Source of the DNA: Microplitis mediator
Lineage: Eukaryota > Arthropoda > Insecta > Hymenoptera > Braconidae
NCBI RefSeq assembly: GCF_029852145.1
Contig: NC_079973.1
Span: forward strand, 12,420,385 to 12,484,384
DNA: 64,000 nucleotides
Direction of reading: 5' to 3'
This document shows, one piece after another, positions 1-10,900 of the stretch (position 1 is its first letter; the number at the start of each line of letters is the position of its first letter). Under the pieces are notes generated by a model that was not told the DNA's origin, ran no database searches, and saw only the letters and a list, made by a program, of their open reading frames with translations. The translations under genes were made by a program, and so were the position numbers.

Positions 1-70
1 AGGTATGAAGGATGTTATAGCAATAAATAATTTAATTATTTATTGCTCATAACCGTTATAAAATATTCAC

Positions 71-221
71 CTGATTATAAGTCCATTCTTGATTTTCATA
101 AATTAAAGCTATTTTGTGTGGATAAGCTTGGGCTTGTCTATGCAATAATTTAGCAACTGTAAACCCACGTTTTTCCCAATACCATAGTAAAAAATTTACT
201 TTAAAAAATCTAAATGCTCCT
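71..221 (-). CDS. Fatp: FATP coding exon 2
   Basis: 151 nt, phase 2 in and phase 0 out. The acceptor is preceded by a T-rich tract and the donor is CAG|GTGAAT. It is fully open in the frame set by exon 1. Confidence 0.85.
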
Positions 222-596
222 CTGTAACATGTTTAACAATAAAATTTTATTTCATTAATATAATTAACCAGCGCAGAAAGACAGGCAACATTAAGGAGGT
301 TCAAGCGAATCTAATGCAAAAAAAATTTTCCAACTTTAAGAGAGTGAAACAAGTGATTTTCTAATGAACCGTTTTCATTGATAAAGACCCAAATTATTAC
401 AAAAATATTTCATTCGATGCATAAAGTTATTATTTATCGAATGAAATTCATCTCGTTCAGAAATTTCAGTTTGTATCTGAGAACGGCTTATTTTAAATTT
501 CTATTTGCTAATGTAAGTACAACAAGGACCGTTTCATTTGTTCACATGTGTGATAAAGAGAATAGATGGAAAATCCTCTAAAGATTTAATACTTAG

Positions 597-629
<33 letters not shown>

Positions 630-3600
630 CCTATTTTCAATATCACTATATTACAATTTAATTACCGCGTCTATTTTATCGATATTAATCTCAAATTACA
701 AAGCCCTGGATAACTGTACGGGCATCGTCAGCATTATTGTATCATACTTTATTTAACAACTAAATTGACACTCTTACCCCACCATGGTTGTATTTATTTA
801 CGAACTCAGTACGAAGCTCAAATCAATAACATTTTTATTTTACTATTATATATATATAATAGACTGATTCAAATAAATCGATGAATTTTTTTTTTCTTCA
901 TTGTATTGAAAATATTGTTGGAAATGACGAAAAACAAATACTGTGAAAGTTTGAGCTCTTAATATTAATATTAACAACTGCCGCATCGCAATTTCCTATT
1001 TCCCGTTTAAATAACATGGGAAAATTTATGTTTTAAGCTTTGGAATTTTGTAGCTCACGGTGGGACCAATACTTTTGAATGTTCAAGACATATTCTTATG
1101 GGAAATTCGACGCTCTACAAAAAAGGTCTCTTATAATTTTTCGGTATTATTATTTCTTCAAAAGTAATTCGAAGTTAAAATTAGATTGACGATAAATTTT
1201 CACATTTTTGAAATTTTTTGAGGCAACCATCAACTTTATCCGAAAATTTTAAAGGACATTTTTTGTAGAGCATTTTATTTCCTACAACTTATCTCAGAAA
1301 AACTTTTCCATATTTTTCATAAGTCGTATGTTATTTGCAATTAACTGAAAATTTTCTTAAATAATTTAAATTTTGTTGCTTAAAATTAATTATATTAAAT
1401 TTTCAGTTAATTGCGAATAACTTACGACTTATGAGAAATATCGAAAATTTTCTCCGGGATAAGTTGTAGGAAATAAAATGCTCTACAAAAAATGTCCTTT
1501 AAAATTTTCGGATAAAGTTGATGGTTGCCTCAAAAAATTTCAAAAATGTGAAAATTTATCGTCAATCTAATTTTAACTTCGAATTACTTTTGAAGAAATA
1601 AAAATATCGAAAAATTATAAGAGACCTTTTTTGTAGAGCGTCGAATTTCCCATAGGAATATGTCTTGAACATTTGGAAGTATTGGTCCCACCGTGAGCTA
1701 CAAAATTCCAAAGCTTAAAAAATAAATTTTCCCATGTTATTTAAACAGGAAATAGAAAATTGCGATGCGGCAGTTGTTAATATTAATATTAAGAGCTCAA
1801 ACTTTCACAGTATTTTTTTTTCGTCATTCCCAACAATATTTTCGATGTAATGAATGAAAAAAAAATTAGTCGATTTTTTTGAATCAGTCTAATATATATA
1901 TATATATATTATGTACACAAATTTTTAATATTATTAAAATTATTATTATTATTGTTATCAGGCCTACGTTAATACTCTATAAATATAATTAATGTTTACA
2001 TTGTCGTCAATTTAATTATTTTTGTATCATTAATCACAGAATTGAATATATCTTACGGTCGCTACAAATGAATTCAAATTCTCTATAGACATTTATACAT
2101 ATGGGGTATTCCATATCAAATCACCAAGCTTTTTACGAGAACCGTTTTGATTTCGCGAATTTTTTCATATGTTTTAATACGTATTGAAACTGCTGGTACA
2201 CCAATTTTTAGTCTTTTATTCCAAACCGTTACTGAGTTATTGATTTTTAAAATTTCGAGGTGAAAAATTTTCAATGGATAATCGAATGAAGATAAGTATC
2301 GATTTCCATAAAAATCCGGTCATCATTTCTTTTGTCTTGACATGTACTTTTAGGAAAACAATTATTTGAAGTAGTTATCGATTAGTCAATAACGTTTGAA
2401 GATTAAGATTAACGTTTTCAAGAAGTTCGACCTCTTCAATTTTTCTGAAAATTTCACACCTTTTAAGTGTCAGTTCAAGATGTGATCGCAATTACTTCCA
2501 TTTTTTTTTTTTTTTTTAATGTTGAAATCTAAATTACTAATGTTATTTAAATGAAATTCCCTTCATTTGAATTATATATCTAAATATATTACAATAACAT
2601 TAAAAATAATTTTACCCGTTTGGCATCAATGTCAAAAAGATAACACAATGTTATAAAAAAAATGATATCTTTTAGAACTCAAAAAAATACTATTTTTTTG
2701 ACAACTCTCTGTCAAAGTAATTTCAAAGAAATTAAAAAGATAGCTTAATGATAACTATAGATATCTCTACAACATCGAAAAGATAACTTTCCGATTAATC
2801 GGTAATCATGGCCAAATCATCTAATTTTACGAGCCCGAAATTTGCCCGTCGCCGACCTATGAATTTAATCTGATTTAAAAATTAATTTGATTTGGATTTG
2901 AAGTTGAATTCGACTCCGTTGGCCGGATATGGGGTTGCCCGAGGCCTAATATATATGTGTATATATAGTTATTAATCATTAAAAAAGTTTATAATTACAT
3001 TTTATAGATATTAATTTATTTTTTTATATCTTTTTGATATCTTTTCGATGAACTCTAAAAGATGCCACTAGATGGCACATTAGAATCTTTTCTGATACCT
3101 TTATGTTATTTCTAGGATAATTACTTCGGATGTCAGATTATGAAAATGTTATCTTTAAGAACTCTACGCGCTATCTTTTTGCCGAGCGGGTATATTGTTG
3201 ACAATTTAATAATTTTGATCAATTCAAAACATTATATTCAGTTGTATTATTTTACACTTATTATTATTTATTTTATTATTATTTTTTTATACTCAACGAT
3301 TATTTTCTTACGTTTATTATAGTAATATGAAGTGAAAACTGAAAGTGAATCTGACTTCACTTCCACGATGTAATTTAATTGTGGCGGAAGTTTGTGAAGT
3401 TTTTACTGGCTAATGAAGTTATTAAAATATTGATCCCTGGTGAAAATTTTTAGTAATTTTCTATAAAAAACTCAGTTCTAAAGACTTTTTCAGAGTTATT
3501 CAGAGAAAAGTCCGAAAAATTTCTACCAGGGATAACTTCACAAAATTCCGCCACAATCAAATCATATATCATTTATATCATTAAATGAATCACGGCTTAT

Positions 3601-4589
3601 CAGATCTATTTAGTTGACAAAATAATTTTTAGAGTCTATTCTCTGCATGGATGATTACATGTGGACTAATAATGCTAATACATTATTTCATGGACGCACT
3701 GTAATACCATATATGTATCGAATAGAATAAAGTCTAAAAAATGTTATTATAAACATGGTTTTAGTCCGAATATATATATCAACTAGTACATAGATATAAA
3801 TATTAAATATTGGTTGTTATTATGCTAAAATAATATGGATCTGAAGATCTGAACGTTTTTCGCGGAACGAAAACAAAAGAATAAAATGAAAAATAGAAAA
3901 TCTATGGGATTTAGATTTTCGAAATGTTTCGCATAGATGCTAGTATGTCAACTAAAATTGCAGACCACCCTTAACTACCTCTCAAGTAGTCAAATTACAT
4001 AAATTGTTTTATTTTTGTTGCACAAAAAACGCTACGATTTTCAGGTACATAAAATAATTACAAAATATTATTCAAATAAAAAATACTGTTTTCAAAATTG
4101 TCTAATTATTTGTTTCGCATAAGTAACCATAAAAAAAACCAGTCCAAAAAAATAAATAAATAAATAAGTATGTCATACGATATTAAATTAACATGAATGC
4201 ACAGATGCTATACCACTGAGTTTATTTTAACTCATACACTTGTGATGTATTCAAAACGTTAACAGCCTTATCGTGGTACTGCGTTGTTACATTTAAAACT
4301 CCAAAATATTTTAATATGTGCGCTTACTAAATTTCTTGTGGAAAATTAACAATGAATTATTATTGTTTATTGTTTCATACAATTACAAATATTGAAAAAT
4401 ATATTATTTTTTGCATCACTCCATAAACAAAAGATAGCGAAAAATTAAAAACAAAAAAGCTACTTACGTTATATCTCTGGGTAGAGTTTTGTAAATGATA
4501 AATAATGTGCGCCATCGACTTCCGGTAAAAAGATAGGCGGCAGTAATAGCGATCACTGCAGACAAGCCTATCTGATAAAATCCCATCAT
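71..4589 (-). CDS. Fatp: Long-chain fatty acid transport protein (FATP/SLC27-like), 5' part, two coding exons
   Basis: FATP proteins are membrane acyl-CoA synthetases that couple long-chain fatty acid uptake to activation. I see two exons: 4589-4468 (ATG, 40 codons plus 2 nt, donor GTAAGT) and 221-71 (acceptor after ..TTACAG, donor GTGAAT). Phases join exactly. Exon 1 gives a hydrophobic N-terminal segment at about residues 3-23, then YKTLPRDI, the juxtamembrane motif typical of the family. Exon 2 continues into a TV.KLL..QA..YPHKIAL segment and then IYENQEWTY, which matches the conserved start of the AMP-binding region. About 91 of the usual 600-650 residues are visible; the AMP-binding motif and the rest lie beyond the left edge. 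The 4.2 kb intron carries a foldback and several MITEs. There is no acceptor just upstream of the ATG, so the 5'UTR is probably continuous. Family assignment is from recognition, not a search. Confidence 0.85.
862..1889. repeat. 1.03 kb foldback element (GACTGATTC termini) in FATP intron 1
   Basis: Two arms of about 500 bp, nearly perfect inverted copies, meet around 1375. The termini are GACTGATTC and GAATCAGTC, flanked by TA on both sides, which fits a Tc1/mariner-type MITE. No transposase frame is present. A diverged half copy lies at 51790-52101. Confidence 0.85.
2101..2480. repeat. Solo end of the ATTCCAT-type MITE
   Basis: Begins TATGGGGTATTCCATATC, matching the terminus of the complete element at 62485-62840. 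No opposite end is seen, so the right limit is approximate. Confidence 0.4.
2615..3190. mobile_element. MITE, CCCGTTTGGC...GCCGAGCGGG
   Basis: 576 bp with imperfect terminal inverted repeats (CCCGTTTGGC versus CCCGCTCGGC, followed by AAAAAGATA-type sequence in both arms) and a TA duplication at 2613-2614 and 3191-3192. No coding capacity. Confidence 0.65.
3435..3531. mobile_element. Short hairpin MITE, CCCTGGTGAAAA family
   Basis: 97 bp, entirely inverted repeat. Ends are CCCTGGTGAAAA and TTTCTACCAGGG, with AT duplicated on both sides. A sister copy lies at 11694-11788. Confidence 0.8.
3532..4467. other. FATP intron 1 remainder, no feature recognised
   Basis: AT-rich unique-looking sequence with short A and T runs. 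I see no exon, RNA gene or element boundary here. Confidence 0.4.
4468..4589 (-). CDS. Fatp: FATP coding exon 1
   Basis: 122 nt from ATGATG to AAC|GTAAGT. A second in-frame ATG at 4586 is an alternative start one codon later. It encodes the N-terminal membrane segment. Confidence 0.82.
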
Positions 4590-4779
4590 GATAAATAAAA
4601 AAGTATTTTTGGAAATTTATAAAATTAAAAAAAAACGTTTATAATAAAATTAATCATATAATTTCACATTAGAGTTAAATAATAATCGGCTCTTAAGTCA
4701 ATAAAATAAGGAATGTTATTTATATAACGTGAGATAAATAGAGTACTAGAAATGAGATGATGTGATCATCAAGTTCACT

Positions 4780-4900
4780 TATGATCAACGCAGGCGGACG
4801 CTGCAACGATGACTGAAACTGAAATGACGAGAGTCTACATCACAGAGGCACAATGAATGTTCGTTATTAAGGAGACATGGGCGTCGCGATCGGTAAATTC
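4780..4900 (-). promoter_or_regulatory. Probable FATP 5'UTR/promoter region
   Basis: This is a locally less AT-rich, non-repetitive stretch 200-300 bp upstream of the FATP ATG. On the minus strand it contains a TCAGTTTCAGTC-like initiator near 4821, resembling the arthropod Inr. No TATA box is evident. The call rests on position and composition only. Confidence 0.3.
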
Positions 4901-5186
4901 TTAGACATTATTTTATGACAAGATTTTTATCATTTTTTTATTTTTACTGCACAATCAAAATTGATAAATTAATTTTTTTTTATCAAAAATGTTATCTATA
5001 ATAAAAATTATATAATTCAAAGGATTTTTATAACTTATTTTAAATTATTTATATTGTGGACATTTAAGCTATCAATTTTATAAATATTTAATATGAAATA
5101 AAAAATATGTCCAGATTCAATATTGAAAATACGGTACAAAATAGCAAAAATATAGTTTTTAAAGTTATACTCAGTAAAGAAAATAG

Positions 5187-6013
5187 TAGGGGAGAGGGGG
5201 ACAGAGTGGGCCCTTTAAGGAAAATAATTATAATATTATTCATTTTTTCCATGCGTTTATTTTTTTTTAGACTCTTGATCCTTATTTTCACTTCATTATG
5301 CTGCGTCCATTAAAATTAAAAAATCGAAAATTAGGGCAAAGTGGGCCCTCTAAAAAATTTTGGATTGGATATTTTTTATTCTTTACACGTGTGATATTCG
5401 CAAATAAGTATAACACAATTGTATTTTAATAATATACAAGTCATTTTAATAGTCTGCCCGATGAAAAAAGATTTTATACAATTGTATAAAATTATATACA
5501 AAAAATGGCCCGATCCAATTGTATACAACTGTATAAAAATTGTATACAATTCTATAAAAATTGTATACAATTCTATACAAAATGTATACAAGTCTATATA
5601 TTTATATACAATTTTATACAAATTATGTACAATTCTATATAATTGCAATATATAGAATTGTATATAATTATATAGAATTGTATACAATTTCTATACAAAA
5701 GGTATACAATTGGATCGGGCCATTTTTTCTATCCAATTATATATAGTCTATATATAATTGTATAAAATATTTTTTCATCGGGTGCTGCGATTTAACTTTA
5801 AAACGTAATTTTATTATCTTCAACTTTCTTCATAAATTATATTTAATGAACAGTTTTAGTGGTCCATTTTAGCCCTCGTTATATAAGAAATTTCGATTTT
5901 ATTATCTGTTCGAATTTATTGACGTATAGAAAATTTTGACGGACCCACTTTGTCCCCATATTTTTTGAAGTTTTGAAAATTTGAAGGAACCTACTTTGCC
6001 CCCTCCTCCCCTA
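5187..6013. mobile_element. GGGGA-type element, host of a nested MITE
   Basis: Left end TAGGGGAGAGGGGGACAGAG, and right end, read inward, TAGGGGAGGAGGGGGCAAAG; each is followed by a GTGGG- or GTAGG-type sequence. The element is split by the complete CCCGATG MITE at 5457-5782. Unpaired ends of the same family occur near 15047, 53079, 58931 and 63199. Confidence 0.65.
5457..5782. mobile_element. CCCGATGAAAAAAG palindromic MITE, copy 1
   Basis: 326 bp with termini CCCGATGAAAAAAG and CTTTTTTCATCGGG-like. An inner palindrome (TGGCCCGATCCAATTG and its complement) flanks a core of repeated GTATACAATT-type words. TG is duplicated at 5455-5456 and 5783-5784. Tyrosine-rich reading frames across it are translation of the palindrome, not genes. 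Confidence 0.9.
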
Positions 6014-6014
6014 C

Positions 6015-6183
6015 ATTGCATAACGAGTGGATTAGATGAGTCTTTATAATACGGGAAGCACAATGTTTTTAACACGAGTCGTAGGTGCACACGCACGAGC
6101 GCTAGCGAGTCTTTAGTGTACCGGAGACGAGTGCAAAAAACATTGTGTTTGACGGATAAAGACTTAACCCACGTGCTATGCAC
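6015..6183. mobile_element. Small MITE with TGCATA-type ends
   Basis: About 168 bp. Both arms carry a GAGTCTTTAT-like and a GCACAATGTTTTT-like block in inverted orientation around a GC-richer core (6075-6130). Confidence 0.5.
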
Positions 6184-6878
6184 TATACTTTATTCAACAA
6201 TTGTCTGATTTTTGCGAATTATTATATCAGCAAAGTAAACCCTAAATCAGGTGGAGTTCTATATGATACTAGTTCTTGACTTCTCTCACCACTCATTTCT
6301 TATTTATTTTAATTAATAAAAAATAACCAACGTTTTCATACGTAGAAACTGACATCAAAGTTGTTAGATTGATTGTACTACTCATTCTGAATATATTTAG
6401 TGTCGAGATTATTTGCTTTAGTGATAATAGTAGAGTTCGTTTTTGAGAACGGTCGATAATGACTTTTGAGGAATGTGTTTATGGATTCAAATGCGGTTAT
6501 TTATGACCTCATAAACACACGCTGTTGAGGAACATCAGACGCCATTTGCTTCTTGACGAATTATTAACCACCGATCGGTACACGGTCATTTAGGGTCTGC
6601 TATGCAGATATGATGTCGCGATAATCAGGCATGCGTTGGAAAAAAGAAATAATAATCAATTATTCAATGTGAGGAAAAAAATATTCAGTTCAAATAAGAA
6701 AAAATATTATTTTTTATTTTTTTCAAATTTAACATTATTTATCAGCTAATTATTATAATTACATGATTATAAATTATATAACTTTTTTTTATATAAATAT
6801 GTAGAAAAGTTTAATACGGAGAAGGTTATCCAAAAATCCAGTCCCAATGATCCGGATAAATTATTATCATTTTTTGAA

Positions 6879-6904
6879 TTAGGAGTAATTTATTATAATA
6901 GGCA
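6879..6904 (-). CDS. Vamp4: Vamp4 exon 5 (terminal residues)
   Basis: Acceptor TTGATTTCAG follows a good pyrimidine tract, and the phase fits exon 4. It completes a hydrophobic anchor ending PIIINYS. AATAAA-like signals lie downstream near 6710. It is short, so another exon could replace it. Confidence 0.6.
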
Positions 6905-7933
6905 CTGAAATCAATAAAGAAAATAGAAACAATTATTGAATAAATAATTAAAGATATTAAAATGATAAAATTAAGATATTTGAGCATTTTATATACAACT
7001 ATGATTCAGTTGTATTTTCCTTGAATTACACAAAAAAAAAAAATTCATAGAAAATTGTAATTAACGAATATTTTTGAAAAATTTTTACTGCCTCAAGTTG
7101 TTGTCTCAAGTTATGTTCTTTACATTTCAAAAAATTTTATTTGTTTAAAAAAGATATCTGAACATAACTTCCGTTTACTGTATAAGATAAGCTGCATCTT
7201 GGCGGATTCAAATTACAGTAATTTACCGCATTTTCCCGTAAAATACGATACTTCTACGGCAAATTCGCCGCAATTTGCAGTAATATACGATAATTTACGG
7301 TATTTTACAGTAAATTGCGGCAACGATACGGAAATGCAGCATTTTCACTGTAAGCCCCGTATGTTTCTTTGTTTTTGCAGTTTTTACAGTCCAATATTTC
7401 CCTTTACGGTTAAATAACGCAGGCCTGCCGCAATTACACGGTAAATTACCGTTCTCGTACTGAAAATTTACGGTAAAAATACCGCACCTTTGCTGTGAAA
7501 TACCGCACTTTTGTCTGAAGATTCCGTATTTCTACCGTAGAACACCGTTTTATACCGTAAAACATCGTATTTTACCGTTTATTACGGTGTTTTGCTGTAA
7601 AATACTGTATTTCTTCCCTATACCGTAAATTACGGCAACTTACGTAAGTACGATCTGCCAAAGCAATTATTGAAATTTCGAGTTACTTTAAAAAACTATA
7701 AAATTTGATTGTATAAATATTATATTATTTAAATACTAAAATTTTAGTACCGTTATGATTAATTTTTTATTTTAAAAATTTACAATTAAGATTATAGAAG
7801 CGTTACGAAGCAGCTGAATATAATAAATAAAAAAATAACACTTGGACGCCAATGGGTAAGCCAATGAGTGCAAAGTGTCACCAACAAGCTATTCTATACA
7901 TATGTGAATAAAAGGTAAAATCACCGTATAATT

Positions 7934-7981
<48 letters not shown>

Positions 7982-10900
7982 AACACTACGTTTCTAGTCA
8001 AAACTTTACTGCGAGAAAATAAAACGATTTTTAATAAACCTATCCGTGATTTTGTAATGCGAATAAATTTATATGCCAAAATCGTAGATTAAAAAATTTA
8101 TTTACCCGTAAAATTTTTATGCATTATTTTACAATTACTATAATTATTAATAATTGCGTATATGTCGATGTTATAAAATAATAATTGTCAAGAAGACTTT
8201 TTTTCGGAAAAGTTTCCAATAAATATATTTGAAAGTTTTATAACTTGAAGGTAAAATTTTGAGTATATAGAATCGAGAAATTTTGAAATCCATTTTTTTT
8301 TCCCAATTGAAATACTTTCTATTTGAATCAAATCCTGTTTTCTAAATTAAAAAGTATTCAAAATTACTGTTCAAAAATTGAATTCATAAAGTAAAAATTC
8401 GGGCGTCGTTGAAATAACAACGAACTTTTTTGACCCAAAGTATATACACTAATGCAAAAAATTAAAGGAGCAGAAAAATTTTATAAATTTTTTAGTGATT
8501 TTTGGAAGGCTGTAACTTGGTGAAAAAAAATCGTATCGAAAATTTAAAAAAAGCATTTTATAGCTTGAAATCTCTAGTTTAAGTGTATTTTTTTCAAAAT
8601 TTTTTAAAAGCTCCGATTATTGCGCAAACATGAGAAATACCGCGAGCCAAAAAATTTCTAAATTTTTTTTTTTTTTCCGAAGAGCCCACGGACCGCGGAA
8701 AAATTCTTTCAACTAAACGAATGCATACATCGTTTAGCAAATTTATTCAGCTTCAATTTGGTTTTTTTTTTAACCCCGTAAGACGATTTGTCGCAGAGAT
8801 ATCAGCCTTCAAACAGAAAATGATCCTTTTGGCTTTGATCTTCGATATTTCAGGTACCAATGATCGCACAGAAAGTTGAAGGGCGGCGTTGAAAACTTGA
8901 ATAAATTCCCTACAAGACCCTGTCATCATTTTTTGAAAAAAAAAATTTTTTTTATTTTTAACATCCATTAGAAGAAAGTACAAAAAAATGACTTTTTTTG
9001 GTTTTTTAGTAAATCAACCGCTACTCTGCAAATATCGATAAAAAAAATAATGTTGCCAGGGACTTTTTTAGCTTAATGTACCCCCAAGACCCCTGTAAAT
9101 TTTTAAATTGATCCATGGAACCGTTTTTTGGGAATCATCGATCAAAGTTTAGCTAAACAATTAAAGGAGCAAGTTTTGTTCCTTTAATTGTGCAATCATA
9201 ATCAATATGAAAAAATTTTTTTTTTTCGACTTTTCTCAAATTTTTGCGTTGGTAACTCAGCAAATGCAAGGAAATGACAAAAAAAATAAAAAATTTCCAA
9301 AAAATGTCAAAAAAAAATCGAAGAAAAAAAAAATTTGAAACTTGTTTTTTGTGTTCTAAATTTTTTTTTGACATTTTTTGGAAATTTTTTATTTTTTTTG
9401 TCATTTCCTTGCATTTGCTGAGTTACCAACGCAAAAATTTGAGAAAAGTCGAAAAAAAAAAATTTTTTCATATTGATTATGATTGCACAATTAAAGGAAC
9501 AAAACTTGCTCCTTTAATTGTTTAGCTAAACTTTGATCGATGATTCCCAAAAAACGGTTCCATGGATCAATTTAAAAATTTACAGGGGTCTTGGGGGTAC
9601 ATTAAGCTAAAAAAGTCCCTGGCAACATTATTTTTTTTATCGATATTTGCAGAGTAGCGGTTGATTTACTAAAAAACCAAAAAAAGTCATTTTTTTGTAC
9701 TTTCTTCTAATGGATGTTAAAAATAAAAAAAATTTTTTTTTTCAAAAAATGATGACAGGGTCTTGTAGGGAATTTATTCAAGTTTTCAACGCCGCCCTTC
9801 AACTTTCTGTGCGATCATTGGTACCTGAAATATCGAAGATCAAAGCCAAAAGGATCATTTTCTGTTTGAAGGCTGATATCTCTGCGACAAATCGTCTTAC
9901 GGGGTTAAAAAAAAAACCAAATTGAAGCTGAATAAATTTGCTAAACGATGTATGCATTCGTTTAGTTGAAAGAATTTTTCCGCGGTCCGTGGGCTCTTCG
10001 GAAAAAAAAAAAAAATTTAGAAATTTTTTGGCTCGCGGTATTTCTCATGTTTGCGCAATAATCGGAGCTTTTAAAAAATTTTGAAAAAAATACACTTTAA
10101 CTAGAGATTTCAAGCTATAAAATGCTTTTTTTAAATTTTCGATACGATTTTTTTTCACCAAGTTACAGCCTTCCAAAAATCACTAAAAAATTTATAAAAT
10201 TTTTCTGCTCCTTTAATTTTTTGCATTAGTGTATATTTTTCGTCACCCACACGGAAAAAAATAACTAGGTGCCCGAGTCAAAAAACGAATTCGAATTCAA
10301 GTCTCAAAGTTCTCCATGAGGTTTTTGAGGATCAATTTAGAATTTTAAGATTGACAACAGTATATAAAGTTATCCTAGTTTAGTCCTCAAAGTAGTAGTT
10401 GCGACCCATTTTACCACTTTGAGGACTAAACTGGAATAACATAATCTGGATTAGAGCCTCAAAATACTCAAAACATAAAGGAATAATTTTATTCACATTT
10501 GAACCTCAAAAGTCTCATTCGACGTATTCTCTCCCTTCCCTTTTCTATCTAAAATTTTTGAAAGTCCGAAGTATAACTTTTCATTCGTTGAGGATTTTGA
10601 GGTCTTACTTATAATTTAAAATCTATAAATTATTCGCATTTAGACGTCATAGTTTTCATTGAGGATTTTGAGTACTAAAGTAGAGTTACTTTCCGGGCGG
10701 CAAATAAAACATCAAAGGAATTGAGGCTTTTGATGACTGAACTAGAATTGGTTTTTTGACTCGGGTGATGCAGTCTGAACCAGTCTAGGTAGGTCACCAT
10801 GAAAAATTATGTTAGGGCAACATGATTTTTCATGGTGACTCACCTAGACTGGTTCATGTTGCACCACCTAGTTATTTTTTCTTCTTCATTGAAATTTATT

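Larger units (their letters stand above)
10251..10884. mobile_element. Hairpin MITE (AACTAGGTG arms) interrupted by another MITE
   Basis: The outer arms pair from GGAAAAAAATAACTAGGTG to its complement near 10865-10883, and continue through the GAACCAGTCTAGG-type stem at 10777-10858. The left arm is split by the element at 10272-10765. Removing that element restores a near-perfect hairpin. Confidence 0.75.

Noticed and set aside
5376..5746. Tyrosine/isoleucine-rich proteins (also at 19478-19749 and 35038-35253)
   Set aside because: They are translations of GTATACAATT-type words in the CCCGATG MITE and occur on both strands.
8753..9925. Two identical 76-residue and two similar 83-residue proteins on opposite strands
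   Set aside because: They are mirror images from the two arms of the 8447-10231 foldback.
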